From NCBI RefSeq assembly GCF_025770725.1, contig NZ_JANZKZ010000006.1:62001-126000 (forward strand): a DNA stretch of 64,000 bases. The letters run 5' to 3'. Under the pieces are notes generated by a model that was not told where the DNA came from, ran no database searches, and saw nothing but the letters and a program-made list of their open reading frames with translations. Source of the DNA: Sulfurospirillum oryzae (GTDB lineage: Bacteria; Campylobacterota; Campylobacteria; Campylobacterales; Sulfurospirillaceae). Positions 36,631 through 47,400 of this stretch are shown piece by piece. Numbering within the stretch: the first letter of the stretch is position 1; each line of letters starts with the position of its first letter. A program made the position numbers and the translations under genes.

Positions 36631-36769
36631 GAAACGCTCTTTTCTTCTTTTCCTAATCATTTGAGTTTCTCGTAAGTCTGCATGTGTTACAATTTTAAGT
36701 GTTATTTTAAATAATTTCTTAAGTTTTGAGACTGTTAGCCTTTCTTAAATAATTTTGTAAGGACAGAAC

Positions 36770-37552
36770 ATGCGTTTTCAAGCTTTTATATTGTGTGGAA
36801 TCATTTCAGTCATGAGCTCTCTCATAGCAGGAGAAACTTCACTCTATGCTGTTCCTAATCCTCCATTTAGTTTTCGAGATAAAGGTGCTGTTAAAGGGTT
36901 GAGTATTGATCTTTTAGAGGCGAGTCTTGCTACCATAAGACCGCGTTTTGCGCAAGAAGAGATTGAACTTGAAGCGTTGAACAAGATGTATGATGAAGCG
37001 CTTAGACATCCAAAATCTTTTTTAGTAACGATGGTGAGACTTAAAGAGCGGGAACAACAGTTTAATTGGCTTGGACCTATCGCAACTGTGCGATTGGGGC
37101 TTATAACCAAGAGAACAACCGATATTCCAAAAGGTCAAACCACTATGGAAATTTTGCGTCCTCTTAAATTGGCGACCATCAAAGAGACATCTTCTGAAAA
37201 ATTACTTTTTAAAGAAATTGGCGAAAAGCATGGGCTTAATATTACACGTGTTTCAACGCCTATTCAAGCGTATAAGATGTTGGAATATGGCAGAATTGAT
37301 GCCCTTATCTATACCGATGTTCCTTTTGTTTACTACTTAGTGAGTGAAGGACAAGATGTCTCACAATACCGTATGGCACATGTCATTTTAAATACAGACT
37401 ATTATATTTGCGTGGGTAAAGAGGTGCCTAAAGAGCAGTTTAATATCATGCAAGCACAACTTAACCGTTTAAAAGAGCCTGATGGAAAAGGTGGTAGCAT
37501 GTATGATCGTCTTGTATCCAATTACCTCAATGGAGCTGTGCTAAAACCCTAA
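36770..37552 (+). CDS. Periplasmic solute-binding-like protein (SBP_bac_3)
   Basis: This 260-residue protein has a signal peptide (cleavage near SLIAGETS) and a type 3 solute-binding fold: PPFSFRDKGAVKGLSIDLL, then FNWLGPIATVRLGLITK and a second lobe with YGRIDALIYTDVPFVYYL. No permease or ATPase gene is adjacent. It may therefore be an orphan sensor or receptor partner rather than a transporter component. The ligand is unknown. Confidence 0.75.
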   Translation: MRFQAFILCGIISVMSSLIAGETSLYAVPNPPFSFRDKGAVKGLSIDLLEASLATIRPRFAQEEIELEALNKMYDEALRHPKSFLVTMVRLKEREQQFNWLGPIATVRLGLITKRTTDIPKGQTTMEILRPLKLATIKETSSEKLLFKEIGEKHGLNITRVSTPIQAYKMLEYGRIDALIYTDVPFVYYLVSEGQDVSQYRMAHVILNTDYYICVGKEVPKEQFNIMQAQLNRLKEPDGKGGSMYDRLVSNYLNGAVLKP

Positions 37553-37611
37553 TTTTCACAAAAATTGACAATTTTACTCTATAATACGCCAAAATGTTTA
37601 AAAGAGGTTGT

Positions 37612-38208
37612 ATGATTCGCTTCATCTTAGTAGGTATTATCTTTTTTTTCGCAGGTTGCGGACCACGTTACGTCATTAAAAATCAATATATTCCTCCTTC
37701 TTCTGCCGTATCCCAAACGTGCTTGAATAACTGTTCCCATATACGACAAGGGTGTCAAAACCAGTGTCAGCAAAATTATCAGTATTGCCTTGATGATGCG
37801 TATGCCAAAGCCAAAGCGGTGGAAGTGAATGAGCAACGCGCCTACGAGATGGCTTACAGTCGTTATCAGATGGACTACACACATTATCAGTTTGAATTAC
37901 AACATTGGCAGAGAGATTATTATGATTACAGTCGTGATCTTAGCCATTATCAAAACCAATGTGAGCGAGATAAAGACCCTTATGCTTGTAAAAAGCGTGA
38001 TGAATTACGTCACTATATAAATCGTTTAAGCCATGAACGCCCTCGTGAGCCTTATGTGCCTGCTCGTCCAACCTTTGAGCAGATTTTAGTGAATCAGCAG
38101 AGTTTTTGTACCACAAATTGTGGATGTGAGCAAAGTTATGACAACTGCTTTGTGGGGTGTGGTGGTCAAGTGATACCGCATAAAATCTGTGTGGAAAACT
38201 GCGACTAA
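37612..38208 (+). CDS. Cysteine- and tyrosine-rich lipoprotein
   Basis: This 198-residue protein has a lipobox (FFFAGC, lipidated Cys about 16); ATG 37612 has an AGAGG site. About 15 further cysteines sit in two blocks: CLNNCSHIRQGCQNQC with QYC near the N-terminus, and CTTNCGCEQSYDNC with GCGG and CVENC at the end. Between them lies a Tyr/Gln/His-rich region with a YxxxYxxY-type heptad (MDYTHYQFELQHWQRDYYDY). I do not recognise it. The paired cysteine blocks suggest disulfide-locked ends around a helical rod at the cell surface or in the periplasm. Confidence 0.7.
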   Translation: MIRFILVGIIFFFAGCGPRYVIKNQYIPPSSAVSQTCLNNCSHIRQGCQNQCQQNYQYCLDDAYAKAKAVEVNEQRAYEMAYSRYQMDYTHYQFELQHWQRDYYDYSRDLSHYQNQCERDKDPYACKKRDELRHYINRLSHERPREPYVPARPTFEQILVNQQSFCTTNCGCEQSYDNCFVGCGGQVIPHKICVENCD

Positions 38209-38247
38209 AAACTTTTACATGTAATGATTTAGTAATCGCTTGAATGT

Positions 38248-38278
38248 ATGATTCCTTCATTTCCCATGAAGGAATCAT
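38248..38278 (+). promoter_or_regulatory. 13-bp hairpin masking ribosome binding site
   Basis: ATGATTCCTTCAT (38248-38260), loop TTCCC, ATGAAGGAATCAT (38266-38278) is a perfect stem. Its 3' arm contains AAGGA (38269-38273), the only ribosome binding site for the ATG at 38284. Folding would hide the site. Confidence 0.6.
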
Positions 38279-38283
38279 AAACG

Positions 38284-40053
38284 ATGTTAAACGAAAAATG
38301 GCAAAAGCTCATTGAAGTGGCAGACTTTGCCTTTCAGCCCATTGTCAATATTTATACAGGTAAACTCTACGCTGTTGAAGCATTGATACGCAACTACGAA
38401 CCGGCTGGTTTTACGACAATTGACTGCATATTTGACACAGCCTATAGTGAAAAAACACTTTATCTTATTGATGTAAAACTACGTGAAAAAGCCATTCACA
38501 AGTTTTCATTACTCCCTTTTTCTAAGCATATTAAACTCTTTTATAATCTTGATAATCGCATTACGATGATGCCCGATTTTAAGTCTGGTTATACCTGTGA
38601 GCTGCTTTCCACATACGAAATGGACACCTCCAATATCTGTTTTGAACTCTCTGAAAAGCATCAAGTGGGTATGTATGCTGGCGTCGACAAGCTTGTTCTT
38701 AATCTCTATAAACAACAAGGTTATAAGATGGCGATTGATGACTTTGGTGTGGGGTTCTCAGGTCTTCAAATGCTTTTCAATGCCGATCCAAATTTCATCA
38801 AGATAGACCGTTTTTTTATCAGCGAAATTCATCTTAGTAAAAAGAAGAAACTTTTTGTCAGCTCCATTGTTCAGATCGCGCAAGCCATGGGCATTTTTAC
38901 CATTGCTGAGGGTGTCGAGTGCGAAGAGGAATATAACGAGTGCAAAAAACTTGGTTGCAATATGGTTCAAGGTTATTTTGTTCAAAAACCTACCCTTGAT
39001 GTGTGGGAAATACTCTCTTCTTATGAACATCTCAAGATGGTCGCTCAAAGTGATAAACGCAAAAATGGAAAGATCGCCAATATCGAAAAATACCTCCAAA
39101 AAAGCCATACGGTCTTTATAGATTCACCTATTAACGATGTGTATGAAGTGCTTAAAGGGGACAAAAAAAACCATTTTGTGCCAGTCCTTGCACGTGATTT
39201 TACACCTCTTGGCATTATCAGGGATGCCGATATTAAGGCGTATCTTTACTCCAATTATGGCAAAGCTTTACTTTATAATCTGACGCAAGGGAGCCTTAAA
39301 AAAATTATTTCACATTGCGGGCGAGCGGACATCAACGATCCCATTGAGAAGATTTTGAAAATCTATGCGTTTGATGATGACAATGATGCCATTTTGATTA
39401 CGGAAAATGAGAAATATTTGGGCTATCTAAGTTCAAAAACCCTTTTGGATATTGTCAATGAAAAAAATATTGTGGATGCAAAAGATCAAAACCCGCTGAC
39501 TGGGCTTTCAGGCAATCGTATCATCAATGAGTTTGTTGCCAATGCAATGGATAGCAAAGAGAAAGTGATGATGGCTTACTTTGATTTTGATAACTTCAAA
39601 CCCTTCAACGACTATTATGGTTTTCGTAAAGGAGATCGCGCGATTACGCTTTTTGCGGACATCCTAAAAAGCTCTGTGGGGTTTGATGAGTGTTTGGTTG
39701 GGCATGTGGGCGGCGATGACTTCTTTCTCGGTTGGAGCCTCAAAGAGGAAGACACCTTTGAGAAAGTCTATGGGATTATTTTAGAAATAGTCACCAAGTT
39801 TTCGGAAGATATAAAAAGTTTTTATTGTGAACAAGGACTGAGTTCGGGTTATATTATGGCGAAAAACCGTGATGGCGTCATACAGCCATTCTCTTTGATG
39901 ACGGTCAGTGCTGCTGTGATTTGCCATGGTTTTGGCTACCAGCATGACCTTGATGATAATGAGCTCAATGAGATCTTTGGTGTGTTGAAAAAGAGTGCAA
40001 AAGCAACACCCACACATATCGCTTGCGTAGATTTAGGTGTTATCAAACATTAA
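38284..40053 (+). CDS. EAL-CBS-GGDEF c-di-GMP turnover protein
   Basis: This 589-residue cytoplasmic protein has an N-terminal EAL domain (VEALIRN at 31-37, FELSEK, IDDFGVGFSGL, TIAEGVE, GYFVQKP), which looks catalytically complete. A CBS pair follows at about 275-395 (ARDFTPLGIIRDADI), then a C-terminal GGDEF domain (NPLTGLSGN, FDFDNFKPFNDYYGFRKGD, GGDDF). The order EAL first, GGDEF last is the less usual one. No membrane helices, so the signal is probably a nucleotide bound by the CBS pair. Translation may be controlled by the hairpin just upstream. Confidence 0.9.
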   Translation: MLNEKWQKLIEVADFAFQPIVNIYTGKLYAVEALIRNYEPAGFTTIDCIFDTAYSEKTLYLIDVKLREKAIHKFSLLPFSKHIKLFYNLDNRITMMPDFKSGYTCELLSTYEMDTSNICFELSEKHQVGMYAGVDKLVLNLYKQQGYKMAIDDFGVGFSGLQMLFNADPNFIKIDRFFISEIHLSKKKKLFVSSIVQIAQAMGIFTIAEGVECEEEYNECKKLGCNMVQGYFVQKPTLDVWEILSSYEHLKMVAQSDKRKNGKIANIEKYLQKSHTVFIDSPINDVYEVLKGDKKNHFVPVLARDFTPLGIIRDADIKAYLYSNYGKALLYNLTQGSLKKIISHCGRADINDPIEKILKIYAFDDDNDAILITENEKYLGYLSSKTLLDIVNEKNIVDAKDQNPLTGLSGNRIINEFVANAMDSKEKVMMAYFDFDNFKPFNDYYGFRKGDRAITLFADILKSSVGFDECLVGHVGGDDFFLGWSLKEEDTFEKVYGIILEIVTKFSEDIKSFYCEQGLSSGYIMAKNRDGVIQPFSLMTVSAAVICHGFGYQHDLDDNELNEIFGVLKKSAKATPTHIACVDLGVIKH

Positions 40054-40075
40054 AAATCTTTACATGTAAAGTTAT

Positions 40076-40104
40076 TTGACAATTGTTCTCATGTGCGTTA
40101 GAAT
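40076..40104 (+). promoter_or_regulatory. Sigma-70 promoter of regulator-kinase pair
   Basis: TTGACA (40076-40081) and TAGAAT (40099-40104) are spaced by 17 bp, upstream of the ATG at 40128 with its AAGGAA site. A TTTACATGTAAA palindrome (40059-40070) lies just before the -35. Confidence 0.7.
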
Positions 40105-40127
40105 AGTCCTTTTTCATAAGGAAAGAT

Positions 40128-40820
40128 ATGCACAATTCTCTTGCCCTGTTTGAGCGTTTGTCCATTTTGTATGCTGAAGATGAAGAGAGTTTACGAAGAA
40201 GTGTGTGTCAAACACTGGAGATTTTTTTTGATAAAGTCATTGAAGCAAAAGATGGCGAAGAAGCACTCGAACTTTTTTTTGAGCATAAGCCCGACATCTT
40301 ACTTTTAGATATTTGTATGCCAAAATGCGATGGACTTAAACTGCTTAAAGAGATTCGTAAATCGCATAAACGAGTCCCCGTGATCATTATGAGTGCCTAT
40401 GCTGAACCTGCTTATTTTCAACAATCCATTGAACTCAATATCTGCAAATACCTTCTCAAGCCCTTCTCGAAAGAGAGTTTTCTAGACGCACTCAAAACCT
40501 GCGCGAGATGGATGTATGAATGGGGAGAAGGGGGTTTGATTCGTGTTGGAAACGACCTTTTTTACGACCCAATTTCGGGGATGCTGTTAAAAGAAAAAGA
40601 GCAATTTTTACTGACCAAAAAAGAGCGTCTCTTATTTGAGTATCTTTTGCGTCAAAAAAACCGAGTGATCTCATTTGAAGAGCTTGAAGAGGCTATTTGG
40701 GCAGAAGAGGGTGGTAGTAAAGAAGCGCTTAAAGCACTCGTTAAGGAGCTGCGTAAAAAGCTTGACAAAGAGAGCATTGAAAATGTTTTTGGCATAGGAT
40801 ATAAACTTGCCATACGTTAA
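40128..40820 (+). CDS. OmpR-family response regulator, ttr-linked
   Basis: This 230-residue protein has a receiver domain (acidic AEDEE, phospho-acceptor Asp in LLLDICMPKCDG, Lys in LLKPFSKES) and a winged-helix output domain ending FGIGYKL. It is followed by a sensor kinase (overlapping if the TTG start is used) and then ttrBCA. By position it is the functional counterpart of TtrR in Salmonella, but TtrR there is of another output class, so this would be an independent solution. Confidence 0.88.
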   Translation: MHNSLALFERLSILYAEDEESLRRSVCQTLEIFFDKVIEAKDGEEALELFFEHKPDILLLDICMPKCDGLKLLKEIRKSHKRVPVIIMSAYAEPAYFQQSIELNICKYLLKPFSKESFLDALKTCARWMYEWGEGGLIRVGNDLFYDPISGMLLKEKEQFLLTKKERLLFEYLLRQKNRVISFEELEEAIWAEEGGSKEALKALVKELRKKLDKESIENVFGIGYKLAIR

Positions 40821-42468
40821 AGTCCTTTCCACTCCTTCAACAAAGACCAAAACCATGATCTTTGTATTGATACTTTTTCTTGCGATGGCGACGATTTTTG
40901 GCTGGATGCGCTATTTGGATGTAAAAGAGGGGATTGAAAAATCCCGTAAAGATTATTCGCTTCAAATTCACAGTATTTATGAGATGACACTGAAGCGTAC
41001 CAGTGCTTTTTATCTCAACCGTGCTTACGCTAATCTTGATTCTTATGGCATTAAAGAGGCATTAGCGCAAAAAGATATTGAACAGCTTACAGGGCTTTCA
41101 AGTTTTCGCTGGAATGTACTCAAACAAGAAAATCCTTTTTTGCTCGGAATTCGTTTTTACGATGAAAAACTCTCCCTTCTTGCATACCTTGGAAAAGAGC
41201 CTAAACAAGAAGAGATCGAGCAAAGCGGTGAAGTTCCCAGTGAGCCTAAAATTGGTTTTTTCTTCTCAAAACATTACGCAGCGTATCACATCATTGTTCC
41301 CGTGTCTGTCAATCAAAAAATCATTGGCATGTTAGAATTTGCGATTGCGCCTGAGTTTTTTCTCAATGAAGTTCAAGAATTTTCGGGGCTTAAAGGGTAT
41401 ATTCTTTTTAAAGGAGAGGAGTTTATACCTCCTGATGAAGCACTTTTAGGCATTAGCCTTCGTGATGGTGAAATTTCTCAAAATAAAAAAAGCACTTACA
41501 TTACCCATGTTATTAATCTCAAGGGGATCATCCGAGACGATTTAGCACAATTGCTCTTTTTCCAAGACATTAGCGATCAACAACAAAAGCTTTTAGATGC
41601 GGTGTATGAAGCTTTTTTTGTGGCACTGAGTATGATGGCTGTGCTTCTCATCATCCTCAATTATGGTTTTAATGTGTTGATTCGAAGGCTCGAAGAGAGT
41701 GAATCAAGTCTCAAAGAGCTCAACCATACGCTCGAAGATCGTGTTAATGAAGAGATAACAAGGCGCATGGAAAATGAGCAAATTTTGATGCACCAAAGCA
41801 GGCTTGCCAGTATGGGTGAGATGATCGGTAATATTGCGCATCAATGGCGCCAGCCTCTGAGTGAGCTGGGTGCAACACTGATGAATCTGCAAATCCTTTG
41901 GGAAAAACAGAAACTTACCACGTCGGTTTTTGAGGACCGTATTAAGCGCTCAGAAGGTTTGATCGCCTACATGTCCAAAACGATTGATGATTTTCGTAAC
42001 TTCTTTGCCAGTGACAATCAAAAAGAGCGTTACTGTGTCAATGAGGCGATTTATAAATCACTCGGTCTCATTGAATCTGCTTTGAAAAACCATCACATCG
42101 CACTTGAGTTTCACGAAGTTGATCGCTGTGAAGTGGAGGGCTACCCCAGCCAATTTGCCCAAGCCATTTTAAACATCATCAGCAATGCCAAAGACATTCT
42201 TTTAGAGCGCGCCATCAGTGATCCAACGATTTGGATAACCCTTACATGTAAAGAGGGAAAAACGCTGATTCGCATTGCGGATAATGGTGGCGGCATTGCC
42301 TTAGAGCCGATCGAAAAAATCTTTGAGCCTTATGTGAGTACCAAACACGCCAAGAGTGGGACTGGCATTGGGTTATATATGAGCAAAACCATCATCGAAA
42401 AAAATGCCAATGGCATTTTACGTGCCTATAACAGCGATAAAGGCGCAGTATTTGAGATCATCCTCTAA
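40807..42468 (+). CDS. Membrane sensor histidine kinase, ttr-linked
   Basis: This protein of up to 553 residues has a membrane helix at about 17-37, a periplasmic sensor of some 220 residues, and a second helix near 265-290. A coiled coil follows, then HisKA with NIAHQWRQPLSE and HATPase motifs (NIISNAKD, DNGGGI, GTGIGLYMS). TTG 40807 overlaps the regulator gene by 14 bp; ATG 40855 is an alternative that still keeps the first helix. It lies 65 bp before ttrB and probably senses tetrathionate or another electron acceptor; that ligand is inferred. Confidence 0.88.
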   Translation: MPYVKVLSTPSTKTKTMIFVLILFLAMATIFGWMRYLDVKEGIEKSRKDYSLQIHSIYEMTLKRTSAFYLNRAYANLDSYGIKEALAQKDIEQLTGLSSFRWNVLKQENPFLLGIRFYDEKLSLLAYLGKEPKQEEIEQSGEVPSEPKIGFFFSKHYAAYHIIVPVSVNQKIIGMLEFAIAPEFFLNEVQEFSGLKGYILFKGEEFIPPDEALLGISLRDGEISQNKKSTYITHVINLKGIIRDDLAQLLFFQDISDQQQKLLDAVYEAFFVALSMMAVLLIILNYGFNVLIRRLEESESSLKELNHTLEDRVNEEITRRMENEQILMHQSRLASMGEMIGNIAHQWRQPLSELGATLMNLQILWEKQKLTTSVFEDRIKRSEGLIAYMSKTIDDFRNFFASDNQKERYCVNEAIYKSLGLIESALKNHHIALEFHEVDRCEVEGYPSQFAQAILNIISNAKDILLERAISDPTIWITLTCKEGKTLIRIADNGGGIALEPIEKIFEPYVSTKHAKSGTGIGLYMSKTIIEKNANGILRAYNSDKGAVFEIIL

Positions 42469-42533
42469 GGCTTTCTCCCTAGTTTCTCTCTTGTGATTGT
42501 TATGATTTCTTTTGGAATAGACCAAAAGGAGTT

Positions 42534-43337
42534 ATGATGGATGAGAAAGAGCTGCAACAAGGTCGAAGGGGATTTGTCAAAAAGACAACCGCCCTTTTAA
42601 GTGCCGCTGTACTTGCCGCACCAAGTGCTAAAGCCATAAGCCTTACCAACCCGGGACGTGAAAGTGGCGATGCGCGCTACATCGGACAAGAGGGTAAACG
42701 CTTTGGAATGGTGATGGATCTACGCAAATGCGTTGGTTGCCAAGCGTGTACGAGTGCCTGCAAAAGCGAAAACAGAGTCCCTAAAGAGAAATTTAGAACC
42801 TATGTGCCTGAGTATGAACTAGGGAGTTACCCCAATGTTCATAAGGCATTTTTACCCCAACTCTGTAACCATTGCGCTGAACCTTCCTGTGTGAGTGTCT
42901 GTCCTACGGGTGCGACGTTTGCACGCAAAGATGGCATTGTCGTTGTCGACAGTGAAGTGTGTTGGGGATGTGGGTACTGCATCAACGCCTGCCCTTACGA
43001 CAAACGCTATTTCAATCCTATTACCAATGTTGCTGATAAATGCACGCTTTGTGCGCACAGAGTCGATCACGGCTTATTGCCTGCGTGTGTGGAGAGCTGT
43101 GTAGGAGGGGCGCGTGTTTTTGGTGATTTTAATGACCCTCACTCTGCTGTTTCCAAACTCCTTTCAAGCTTCCCAACGACGGTTTTAAAACCTGCCAGTG
43201 GAACCAAGCCACGAGTCTTTTACATAGCGCTTAGTGGCGAAATTCAAAGCTTGCCGTATTCTCCAAAAGTATTAGACGATATGGCACGAAAAATCGATGG
43301 AATAGCTACACACGAGTGGTCAGGAAAAGGAGAATAA
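42534..43337 (+). CDS. ttrB: Tetrathionate reductase-type iron-sulfur subunit TtrB
   Basis: This 267-residue ferredoxin-like subunit has a twin-arginine leader (QGRRGFVKK and a hydrophobic stretch) and four cysteine clusters: CVGCQACTSAC, CNHCAEPSCVSVC, CWGCGYCINAC, and CTLC with a final CVESC. It passes electrons between the membrane subunit and the catalytic subunit, outside the inner membrane. The gene order B-C-A and the subunit sizes match Salmonella ttrBCA. Polysulfide reductase or a related enzyme is the alternative. A strong AAGGAG lies before the start. Confidence 0.8.
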   Translation: MMDEKELQQGRRGFVKKTTALLSAAVLAAPSAKAISLTNPGRESGDARYIGQEGKRFGMVMDLRKCVGCQACTSACKSENRVPKEKFRTYVPEYELGSYPNVHKAFLPQLCNHCAEPSCVSVCPTGATFARKDGIVVVDSEVCWGCGYCINACPYDKRYFNPITNVADKCTLCAHRVDHGLLPACVESCVGGARVFGDFNDPHSAVSKLLSSFPTTVLKPASGTKPRVFYIALSGEIQSLPYSPKVLDDMARKIDGIATHEWSGKGE

Positions 43338-43338
43338 G

Positions 43339-44469
43339 ATGGACTTTGGAACACTACTACATACGATAAACTCAATTACGCCCGATCGCCCTTGGGGCAT
43401 TGATATTCCCAACTATTTTTGGTTTACGGGAAGCTCTGCGGCGGCGTTTATTATCTCCAGTTTTGCCCATGTTTTTGGCATGAAAGAGTACAAACCCATC
43501 GCGGGCTTTTCCCTTCTTTTAGCCTTTGTGTTGCTTGTTGCCGCACCTATGAACTTGATCGATGATCTTCGCCAACCAGGGCGCATCATCAACTTTTTCT
43601 TCTATGGCTGGGAGAATTTCCCTACGTCACCAATGAAGTGGGGTGTTTTACTGTTGATCGCTTATCCATTGCTCATTTTAGTCGAAGCGTTGGTGCTGTA
43701 CCGCCCCTATTTTTGGTTTTCAAAAGGGATTGTTCGAAGCCAAGAACAAATCGAAAAAGACCACCATTTAGGCGTTATTTTAGGTGCGATTGGTATACCT
43801 TTAGCACTCAGTGTGCATGGATACACTGGTTATATTTTAGGGGCTGTGCATGCGATACCCTTGTTTCATACACCACTGATGCCTATTTTATTTTTAGCTT
43901 CGGCGATGGTTTCTGGAACAGGATTGCTCATTATTTTACTCCCCATTTTTCAAAAGTTTTTTACGGATTTTAAACGCGTAGACATGGAAATGATGCAACG
44001 ACTTGCGCGTCTTTTAGCATGGTTTATTGTGATTGATCTTGTGATTCGTTTTTTTTGGCTTACCTTTGCCATTACGTTTAACGGTGAAGAAAAATACGCG
44101 CTCAAACTTTTCTTTGGTGAAAATTTTTGGGAAGTGTTGATCGTTGATTACGTCATTTGTCTTTTTGTGCCTATGATCATCGGCTTTACAAACTATTTCG
44201 TACGCTCGTTCAAATGGGTTCTCTTTGCAGGTGTTCTCTCCGCCATTGGTGTGTGGATTTTTCGTTGGAATACCGTTATTGGAGGTCAAAGTATTGGCAA
44301 AACCACACCTTTTTTACTTGAATACCATCCGCATTTTACAGGGTTTGATAGCATCCTCTCGGTACTTTCTAACTGGAGTCTTTTGATTGCATTGATCGCT
44401 TTGGTGATGGTGCTTTTCCCTTGGGATAAAGAGATGGCAAATTATTATGTTAAACACGAGGAGCGATAA
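43339..44469 (+). CDS. ttrC: NrfD/PsrC-type membrane subunit TtrC
   Basis: This 376-residue protein with about nine membrane segments of the NrfD family has DLRQPGR and FYGWENFPTSPMKWG near the second and third helices, the usual quinol-site region. It anchors the complex and oxidises menaquinol. The start lies one base after the ttrB stop. Confidence 0.82.
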   Translation: MDFGTLLHTINSITPDRPWGIDIPNYFWFTGSSAAAFIISSFAHVFGMKEYKPIAGFSLLLAFVLLVAAPMNLIDDLRQPGRIINFFFYGWENFPTSPMKWGVLLLIAYPLLILVEALVLYRPYFWFSKGIVRSQEQIEKDHHLGVILGAIGIPLALSVHGYTGYILGAVHAIPLFHTPLMPILFLASAMVSGTGLLIILLPIFQKFFTDFKRVDMEMMQRLARLLAWFIVIDLVIRFFWLTFAITFNGEEKYALKLFFGENFWEVLIVDYVICLFVPMIIGFTNYFVRSFKWVLFAGVLSAIGVWIFRWNTVIGGQSIGKTTPFLLEYHPHFTGFDSILSVLSNWSLLIALIALVMVLFPWDKEMANYYVKHEER

Positions 44470-44471
44470 TC

Positions 44472-47400
44472 ATGGAAAAATCACGCAGAAATTTTTTGAT
44501 CGGCACAAGCATCGTAGCAGGAAGTGCCGCGGTGGGAGGGTATCATGAGACACTCGGAAAAGCCATCACGATGCAGCGAAGAGGTGAAAAAGTCAAAGAT
44601 GCGATCTATGGCAATGCACCTGTGACGGAGATCATCCAAAAAGAGGGCAAAATCGCCTATTCAAACGATTTTGTTGTCAAGCCAAGTGTCTGCAATGGCT
44701 GTACAACCTTTTGTTCGGTGCGTGTCAAAATCGATGCCAAAAGTGGCGACGTGGTACGTGTTTTTGGAAATCCTTATAGTTTGCTCTCGAGTGATCCGTG
44801 GCTACCGTACAAAACACCATTGGAAGAGAGCTTTAAAGCGACGTCAGGTTGGAAAGAGAGTGGGCTAGAGATGCGCTCAACGGCATGTTCACGCGGTAAT
44901 CTTGTCTATGAAAAACTGAAAGATCCTTTCCGTGTCACAACGCCGCTTAAACGTGTAGGCAAGAGAGGCGAAGATAAATGGGCGAGCATTTCCATCGAAC
45001 AGCTTATTAAAGAGATTAGCGAAGGTGGCAATCTCTTTGGTGAAGGCGACGTGCAAGGACTTAAGGCTTTGGCAGATACTAAAACCTTGATCGATGCGCA
45101 AAATCCAGAGTATGGTCCCATCGCCAATAAACTCTGTGTTTTAGGAACGGCGGATGAAGGGCGTCAAAACTACATGGTACACCGTTTTGTCCAAAGCTTT
45201 GGCACAGTCAATTTTATGGGACACACGTCCATCTGTGGGCTCTCCATGCGTGCGGGAGAAGCGGCGTATTTGGATGATTTTGCAGGCTCTCCCCACATGA
45301 AGCCAGATTTTGAACATTGTGAATTTTTACTTAGCATCGGAACCGCTCCCGCACAAGCGGGAAACCCCTTTAAGCGGCAAGCCAAACTGCTTGCCAAAGG
45401 ACGCACAAGCGGAGCGCTTCGTTATGTGATCGTAACACCTATCTTAACCAACAGTGACTCGATTGCGGTGGGGGATCGCTCACGTTGGTTGCCGATCAAA
45501 CCCAGTGGCGATTTGGCGTTGGTGATGGGAATGATTCGTGTGATTATTGAAGAAGAGCGTTATTTAAAATCCTATCTTGCGATACCGAGTGATGTTGCTC
45601 AAAAAACATTGAACGAGGTGAGCTTTACCAATGCAACGCATCTTGTCATTATAGATGGAGCAAAAAAAGGTGAGATTTTAGTCGATGCAAACAAAGCGGT
45701 ACATGTCATTGACAAAACCGATGGATTGCTTAAAAATGCTGCTAATGTCTTGGAAGCCGACATCTTGTATGAAGGTGAAGTAAGCCTAGAGGGCGTGAAA
45801 TATGCTGTAAAAAGCTCTTTTGTCCTGCTTAAAGAGGCTGCGTTTGAGCACCCCCTTGATTTTTATGCCAAAGAGAGTGGGGTCGATGAAAAAACGATTC
45901 TAGAACTTGCCCGTGAATTTACCTCCTATGGCAGAAGTGTTGGCGTGGATTGTCACGGTGGAACAATGCATTCGACAGGATTTTACACGACCTATGCCAT
46001 TATGATGCTAGGAGCCCTCGTGGGCAATCTCAATCATAAAGGCGGTATGAGCGTAGGGGGAGGAAAATTCAAAGACTTTAATGGCGCTTGTTACAATCTT
46101 CTTGCCTATGTCGGTAAGCAAAAACCCTTTGGGGTTCGCATTGATAGAGCGAGGATGGCGTATGAAAAAAGTAGTGAGTACAAACGTAAAATCGAGCAAG
46201 GCGTCAATCCTTATCCTGCCAAAGATGCGTGGTTTCCTTTTAGCCCTGCCATTGAATCAGAGGTGATTAACAGCAGTGCCAACGCATACCCTTATAAACT
46301 AGGAGCGCTTATTAGTTGGAATGCAAATTTTGTCTATGGTCAAAGCGGGAGTGAGCATCTGTTGCCGCTGCTCAAAGACCCTGCAAAGGCGATTCCTCTT
46401 TTTGTTGCGATTGATCCGTTTATCAACGAAACGAGCCGCTACGCAGATTATATCGTGCCTGATTCGGTGTTGTATGAGACATGGGGTGTATTGGCGCCTT
46501 GGGCGGGACATCTCACTAAAACAACGCATGTGCGTTATCCGATTTTAAAATCGCCCAATGCGACATTTGCTAACGGTGAGCCTATCAGTATGGATAGTTT
46601 TATGATTGAGCTTGGAAAAGCTTTGGGATTGGCTGGCTTTGGCAAAAATGCGATTAATGGTACAAATGCAAAGTTTGATTTTGATAAGCCTGAAGACTTT
46701 TACCTACGCGCTTTTGAAAACGTTGCTATGGATGGAGCGACTCCTGCGCCAGAAGCGAGTGATGATGAGATCGCTCTTGCAGGATTTGAGGAATACGTTC
46801 CTTTGTTGCAGCGTATCTGTACGGATAACTGGCGAAGAGTCGCGTATGTGATGAGCAGGGGCGGACGCTTTGCCGATAAGGCGAGTGCATATGAAGGCAA
46901 TAAAATGAGTAATGCTTACAAAAAACCGATTGCCATTTACAACCAAAGTGTCGGAACCGCGTTTAATTCCATGAATGGAGAGCCTTACAGTGGCGTGCCA
47001 CGTTACTATGCACCTCGATTTTACACGGGAGCAAAGATTGATATGGACTCTAAAGAGTTCAATCTCTTAGCGTTTAGTTACAAATCCAATGTACTCTCTT
47101 CTGCCTCAGCTTCGGTGGAGAGCTTACGCGATACCCGCTATACCACGTTTATTGATCTTAGCACGACAACCGCAAAAAACTATGGCATTGCCCATGGAGA
47201 TCATGTAGTTGTGCGTTCAAGTGAAGGAAAAGTGCAGGGCATTTGTCGTATTCGTGAAGGGTTGCATCCTCGCTCCATTGGCATCGAACATGGTGGTGGA
47301 AGAGAGGGCGAGGGCGGTTTAAGTGTACAGATTGATGGTGTCAAAAAAGAGGGCAGAATCGCCAGACGAAGCGGCGTGAATATCAACACATTAGGGCTAA

